Under the pieces are notes generated by a model that was not told where the DNA came from, made no database searches, and was given only the letters and a program-made list of their open reading frames with translations. From assembly GCA_018340375.1 (NCBI GenBank), contig JAFFJZ010000006.1, positions 27,348,001-27,412,000 on the forward strand: a DNA stretch of 64,000 nucleotides. The letters are read 5' to 3'. The position numbers and the translations under genes are program-made. This document shows positions 50,322 through 64,000 of the stretch, one piece after another (the stretch's first letter is position 1; the number at the start of each line of letters is the position of its first letter). The stretch is from Gonatopus flavifemur. Taxonomy: Eukaryota; Arthropoda; Insecta; Hymenoptera; Dryinidae.

Positions 50322-50692
50322 CACACGGAGAAAAATCTAACTCGAAAATATAATGATTTTTATAAAAATCGGAGACTTTTTCTTAATTTTATATATAGAT
50401 CGAAAACGAAATTGTTCAGAAAAAGGGATTTTTATTTCAGAATATGAAAGATTATGAATATGAAGTGAATTCAAAATACCGAACAGTCAAATTTTACCAT
50501 ACGCTTCATCGACATTCAACTTTCAGTATTGAAAATTTTTAATGCTATCTATAAAATGCTAATTTTTCGTATTTTCATGTGAACATTCATTTTCTAAACC
50601 TCATCGTTTCTGGTCTATTAAAAAATCAAGAAAAAGTTTTCGATTTGTTATAGAATTTATTATATTTCCGAGTTCCATCTTTCTCCGTGCAC
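50322..50692. mobile_element. CACACGGAGAAA-group MITE
   Basis: CACACGGAGAAAAATCTAAC at the left and ATCTTTCTCCGTGCAC at the right. The arms share GATCGAAAACG / AAAGTTTTCGATTTG-like complements. Confidence 0.55.
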
Positions 50693-50812
50693 TTATGTCA
50701 CGTTCTTGGAAAAATTTGAGAAACGCTTGGAACGTTTGATTACGTGCCTTTTTTAAAGGGTTCTTTCTGACTTGCAAGGAGAAATCTTGTTTTTTTCAAA
50801 CATTTGTTTCTC

Positions 50813-51303
50813 ATAGAAAAACTTGTTTCAAAACTATTTTTCCCAGATTTCAACAAATTTTCTTTTTCGTTACACTAATTTAAATCCCAAAAAAACAAAA
50901 TAAAAATGACGGTGGGAGTGATTTGAGGCGACCGAATGATCTGAAAAACGAAAAACAAAAAGGCAAATCATTCCTTATTGAAATGGCTATCGCATGAACT
51001 AGGATCTTTCTCAACAATCGATTTTTTCCGAAAAATGACCGTCATTTTGTTATTTTTTGATGGACAAAAAATATCCTAGTTCATGCGATAGCCACTTCAA
51101 CAAGGAATCCCCCTTTTTCGGATCATCCGGTCGCCCCAAATCAGTCCCACCGTCATTTTTGAGTGTTTTTTTTTTTTTGGTTTAAATTAGTAGAACGATA
51201 AAAAAGTTTGTTTGAATCTGAAAAAAACGTTTTTTGTAATATTCAATGTTTAATAAACATGCCTACAAATTTTCAAAACGATATCTCGATTCTTTCTATG
51301 AGA
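50813..51303. mobile_element. Long palindromic element centred near 51030
   Basis: TCTCATAGAAAA / TTTCTATGAG at the edges, TTACACTAATTTAAA / TTTAAATTAGT further in, and a near-perfect inner arm of about 125 bp (AAATGACGGTGGGA... CTATCGCATGAACTAGGAT and complement). No coding capacity. Confidence 0.65.
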
Positions 51304-51621
51304 AAAACATTTTAAGAGATTGATATTGTTTGTGCATTCGCATATTCTGGGACGTTATGCACACATTATCGAAAAAGAAGAAAAGAAAAACCTCCTACGA
51401 ATCCTCGTTATCGAAGAAACTATAGTCGGTGATTCAAAAGAAAAACGTAAGATTTTTACACCGAATTCTATTCTTTTTTTTATTTGTGGTTATCGGTGGT
51501 GTAAATCTCGCGTGCTTCGTGGAATATTATTTCAAGATTGTAAAATATCTCAAATTCGTACGATGTACAATCTTTTTATATCTAGCTTTAATTCAATTTG
51601 ATAAAATATCGATGAGAACAA

Positions 51622-52068
51622 CATGAAGCTCTGACAAACCTTCAGAATAGATCAACATAGATTAACCTGAAGCCCCGTTGGAGCCAACTTTTAGGTTCTT
51701 CAAAGTTTCAACAAAGTTCAAATGGACATTGGAACGTTTCATAGAACGTTTATTAGAGGTTCTCCGAAGATTCATTCGAGTTTCAAGTGAGCATGTTTTA
51801 CAGAGAATTATAATTATGAATACAATTCTCTTCGTTATTTATTTTTTCATAAAAAGAGCGTAAGTGAAGAAAACTTGTATTCCAAAATTGAAACTCCAAT
51901 GAATCTTCGATGAACGTTCCGTGAATTTTCCTTGAAATTATTCTCGAGCGGACATCTTAGTGTTCACCGGATCTTCGTCGAATGTTTATGAACCTAAACT
52001 TGAGCTCCATCGGAGATTTAGTTTGATCTATTCTGAACGTTTGTTGGAGCTTCATGTTCTCTTCGGGA
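51622..52068. mobile_element. Palindromic element GAACATGAAGCT (copy 2)
   Basis: AACATGAAGCTCTGACAAAC at the left and GTTGGAGCTTCATGTTCTCT at the right. More diverged than the copy at 48974-49476, with the same layout. Confidence 0.65.
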
Positions 52069-54631
52069 GTGAAAAAAATATCTCAAGCCAAAGAGGGACG
52101 CAAAAATCGCCTGTTTTTCTAGGACCATTCGCAAGGATCATTTGCAAGGGAATACCAGTTTTAGAAATACAGCAATCGATTGAATCGATTCTTTTCTATA
52201 GAAAACTTATAGATTTTTATATAATCTTGATCGAAAATTGATACTAATTCACCTCCAAAACATGTGTTATGCTCACCGGAAAATGATATCCCCTCGCTAA
52301 TGATCAACATAGAGGATTTGTTAGAATGCATTTCAACCTGAAACTCGCGGTTCCAACATGAAAAGGTGGAAAAATACTTTTTGAGAAATCTTCAAGAGTT
52401 TTAGATCTCGCAGTTTCAGACTTCTTGAACTTTTCTGAACAGTTCCTCGAGATATCTTGAAGACCAAAAGTGCTGTGTGGATAATCTCTGTTTTCCAGGC
52501 GAAAAAATTTCCCAGTTATACAAATAATCGCAATAGTTTTCCAAACAAATCAGCGATCATCCATTTATCACGTTCCAAGTACAAAACGGGTGAAAGCACT
52601 AAATTGCGATTCTCATTGACTCATTTGCACACACGCACAGTCACAATTTTCTAATCGACAAATTTTCAAGCGTCAAACGATCATGGATCACTCGAAAAGT
52701 TATCCAAGGAACACCAATCGACTTGAACCGAGTGGAACAAGGATTCAAATGAAATATCTTCGGCCTGGAGAACAAATCGGAAACTGGTGAAAAAACGAGT
52801 TGTCGTTGATGGCGAGGCTACTAAAAGACATGTGACATACCATAAACCAACGTCATACGCCAGACTTCTACTACTTGACATGATTTAACCGCTGCATAGG
52901 CAGGAAACGGGGCGTTATTAGCCGCTCGAGTATCCTTACACCTTTTCAACAACTGCATCTGTCGGCCAATGGGAATAGATCCTAAAAATAATCCCCTCGA
53001 TCATTGGCCCACGATCGAAACGAAAGGCAGGGCAAGTTGATATTTCATACTCCTCGTACCAGCTTGAACCCCCAAAGAGAGTTTAACCAAAACTCAACTC
53101 CAATGCACACAACGGCCATTTTGGTTGCGAGCGATCTTAATTTAGAGACTAATTATCACCTCGCTGAAGAAGAAGAAGAAGAATGACTCTCGCGAGGGAG
53201 AAAAAACCTTCTTTAAAAAGAAAGAGAAAAAAGGAGGATAAACAAACAAAAAAACGTTCTAACAGTCAGTCAGTTAGTCTCAGGAAAGTTCGTCTTCGCT
53301 GACTAGTGTGAAATATCGCGCCCAAGTGTTACGAGAAGAGAAGAAGCTCTACGAGGAGCGACAAGGAATCTTCAAGATATACGCGACTTATTATATCCTA
53401 TTCCCAATAATCTATCTCCCTCTTATCTTTCATCTCTCTCCCTCGCAACGCAATTCTAATACAATCCTCTCCTCTCTCTCTCTCTCTCTCTCTCTTCCCG
53501 AAGAATGCATGAACAAGAACTTTGTTTTCCTTAAATCTTCGATTAAATAATCGTTATCGTACTTAGTGTTCTCTTTCTTTTTTTCCCCTTTCATTCAATG
53601 ATCGCTTCACGAGACTTCAACGAGATTCAATGAAAATTCAAGGTCAAAAACACCACGAGATCATGGAAAAATGAAAAAGTGAAACGAATGTACAGTGAAG
53701 AAAAAAGTGTAGTTGTTGTTACATAAGGTGTGACTTATTATATCAAGTGCTATCGCTTTCAATTTAAAAGAAAAATAAAACACAGTGCAATATACGAAAA
53801 TTAATTCACCTCGACTTGCATTTTATGTTGAAAAGGAGTGACCGCTATGAACAAAATTGTGAGGAATCTATAAAAGATCTGAAAGAAATCTTTGATATAT
53901 CTTTATTTACACACATATTTTTGTATTGAATTTCCCACGCTTTTATGGAAATTCAAAAACAATATTATCTTGAAATGGTTTTCATACAAAAATTGCTTTG
54001 AATCTCATAAAATCTGTTTCAAATTTGATACACAAAAGTGTGTGTTAATTGCTTCCAAATTTTGGGTGTGAAATTCAAACATTTTTTTCTAACAGTGGCA
54101 TACAACAAAAATTGCTGTGCAATCGTTGAATCTTACTTTGTTTATCAAGTTGATGCAAAGTTGCACAATTCAAACTAAAATCCAAGATTTACAGCATATT
54201 TTTGCGCATTTGGCGACGCAACGTTCCTACAAATTGCTTCAAACTGTTGTTGTACGTTTTCAACAATTTGCTGCACATTCCCTCAGCATTTTATTGCTGT
54301 TAGGGTGATTCATCAAATCATGAGATCCCTCGAATCAAATTTTGTTAAATATTGCTAAATTTCACTGACAAATTGGACTCTCTTTTCATGAAAAACCAAT
54401 AAGAAAAGACGAATTTCAAGAGATTACGGTGGAATTAAATCAAATTCACAAAACTTTGCCAATTTTCTTTGATTTTTGTCAATTTTTGATAAACAAAGTG
54501 TCCAAAGGGATGACTGGAGAACGCGGTATTCGTGACTTTTAATTCAAACACTGAATAGATTGTTCGGGAACTGAAAATCGAATGCAACAAAGGGTTAGGG
54601 AAATTTGAACAGAAGCATGAATTTTTTCTAG
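52069..54631 (+). promoter_or_regulatory. Upstream region and probable 5' leader of brachyenteron
   Basis: From about 52430 the DNA is free of recognisable transposons and less AT-rich, with a CCAAT word at about 52966 and a (CT)n run at 53471-53495. CAGTCAGTCAGTTAGTCTCA near 53264 could contain an initiator. TTTTTTCTAG at 54622-54631 resembles a splice acceptor 18 bases before the ATG, so the leader may be spliced from an exon in the 53.2-53.8 kb area. A T-box half-site lies at 53726. None of this fixes the promoter. Confidence 0.35.
53726..53733 (+). promoter_or_regulatory. T-box half-site word AGGTGTGA
   Basis: AGGTGTGA is the core half-site bound by Brachyury-type T-box domains. It occurs about 0.9 kb upstream of the brachyenteron ATG, which would fit autoregulation. 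One 8-base match is expected by chance about twice in a window this size. Confidence 0.2.
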
Positions 54632-54648
54632 GAAAAAGGTGAAATAAA

Positions 54649-62918
<8,270 letters not shown>

Positions 62919-63276
62919 CGGTATAAAATTCGTATTGTTACCTAATTCTTTTTGAAATCAAGTACAAGATTTTATACATCTGAATTATTGAAAAATGTGT
63001 ATAGAACCAGTACGTCCGTCCTAGAATGTCAATACTCGACGGTATTGAAATATCAATATAAATTAGTTGGAGAATAATATTAATCACTTTTATTATCAAA
63101 AATATTACTACCATGTTTACAAAATTCAATGATGACAATAATATTTCAACAAAGCAAATAAATTGAACAACATCTATATTCCTAAATCATTTATACACGA
63201 TATATTTATAAGTTTTTCACTGGAGAAAAATATCACAATCTATTTCGTAGTGCCAAAAACATATACCAGCAACGAA
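62919..63276. terminator. Convergent 3' UTRs of byn and park
   Basis: A + strand AATAAA at 63157-63162 fits byn. A - strand AATAAA (TTTATT on +, about 63089-63094) fits park. The two signals cross, so both transcripts would overlap for roughly 70-100 bases or more. Confidence 0.45.
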
Positions 63277-63386
63277 TTATCCGAACCAATGATTACCCAT
63301 GCAGCTTCTGGTCCATTCGGTTTGGCATATCCAACACCATTGGAAATTACACCCAGCTCTTGTGCATACCATATGCATACAACCAC
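63277..63386 (-). CDS. park: parkin terminal coding exon (catalytic RING2)
   Basis: Acceptor TTTTGATTCAG, phase 1. With the previous exon it encodes GGCMHMVCTRAGCNF, QWCWICQTEWTRSCMG and NHWFG, ending at TAA 63277-63279. This is the RING2 (Rcat) domain of the RBR ubiquitin ligase parkin, which tags damaged mitochondria together with PINK1. The catalytic Cys (GGC-MHM) and the following His are present. The residue in the position of human Glu444 is Gln (NFQWCW). The short HWFG end fits insect parkins. A GTAATC after ATG-G resembles a donor, but reading through gives the conserved C-terminus, so no further exon is needed. Confidence 0.92.
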
Positions 63387-63461
63387 CTGAATCAAAATTT
63401 TGTCAATTTTGTTTATTTGATCATTCATCTACTTAAACGAGTAAAATCCTGTTTGTCGTAC

Positions 63462-63546
63462 CATCTCTTTCGGTAGGAGTTCTACACTTCGGACACGGCT
63501 TCGTTGATTTCTGTATTATTGTTTTACTCGCTTCGTCCCACTTTGC
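63462..63546 (-). CDS. park: parkin penultimate coding exon (start of RING2)
   Basis: Acceptor TTCCTTGTGCAG, donor GAGATG|GTACGA, phase 1. Encodes AKWDEASKTIIQKSTKPC and PKCRTPTERD, the tether/RING2 entry with the first two zinc-binding cysteines (CPKC). The intron to the last exon is 75 bp. Earlier exons lie beyond the right edge or in its last 450 bases, where I cannot recognise them. Confidence 0.92.
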
Positions 63547-64000
63547 CTGCACAAGGAATAATACATCATTACTTGAAAGATTTGTACAAAAAACATTCAA
63601 TGTTTTCAAAGAATGAAGACGATACCAGCGATTCCTGACGATGCAACCGGAACTCATTGATCGGAAAAGCTGATATCCTCTTAGATCGATAAAAGAAGCG
63701 TGTGAAATTTTGCGCCAACTCTTATACGAAGTTGAAGTAAATAAAGAAAAGTTCTTGACATGATGCTCTTAAAATTCTATTAAAATTATCACAATTTTCT
63801 TTATTACTTATTTAATATGGGTTTGTTGCATAGTTTTCGAAAAAAGTTGGCATCAAATGTCTCATACGTTATATAATATACAGTAATACCCCAAGTTACA
63901 CTACACCCATCTTGTGACATTTGTTCTTCGAATGCTCTGTTCTGCGAACTTTCTTAGCACATTGAATCACATCGTTGCTCGAAAAATTCAAGAGCTTTAA
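63547..64000 (-). other. parkin intron or upstream exon, not resolved
   Basis: On the - strand an open stretch (about 63610-63700, SWRKISHASFIDLRGYQLF...) lies between splice-like signals but does not resemble the parkin IBR region. No call is made. AT-rich sequence continues to the edge. Confidence 0.3.

Noticed and set aside
62938..63138. Further 3' exon of parkin (frame with TYWFYTHF)
   Set aside because: Reading through the GTAATC after CMG gives the conserved NHWFG end and a stop, so no extra exon is required.

Overview
The window is AT-rich nuclear DNA of an insect-like animal. The genes are split by GT-AG introns, and long introns are packed with small inverted-repeat transposons. Protein similarity points to a holometabolous insect, possibly a hymenopteran; the order is an inference. 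Four transcription units can be supported, most by joining exons whose splice phases agree.

Left (about 5.5-34 kb, + strand): a SOX-type HMG-box gene. Its 5' exons, with the start of the HMG box, are not in the window. One exon (5507-5604) carries the middle of the box. After an 11 kb intron, the exon at 16699-17303 carries its end and a Q-rich region. Further exons lie at 23105, 23507, 23825, 25169 and 33862. A Q-rich exon with its own ATG at 16081 has the same donor phase and could start an isoform without most of the HMG box.

Middle (34-53 kb): mostly transposon debris, plus two phase-0 exon candidates (40246-40437 and 46236-46517, the latter with stop and AATAAA). They may be a separate unrecognised gene or alternative 3' exons of the HMG gene.

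Right: brachyenteron/Brachyury (T-box factor, + strand, six coding exons, 54649-62918, 631 residues). It is tail-to-tail with the last two coding exons of parkin (RBR ubiquitin ligase, - strand, 63277-63546). The stops are about 360 bp apart and the candidate poly(A) signals imply overlapping 3' UTRs.

The rest is dominated by non-autonomous DNA transposons: hAT-like elements with 8-bp target duplications, TTAA-flanked elements, a 3-bp TAA insertion, and two large MITE groups that share only their ends (CCCTGGTGAAAA and TACACGGAGAAA). There are also long hairpins, one dead mariner (30264-31521) and a non-LTR retrotransposon remnant inside a brachyenteron intron. Several insertions can be proved inside the window because an uninterrupted copy of the target is also present.
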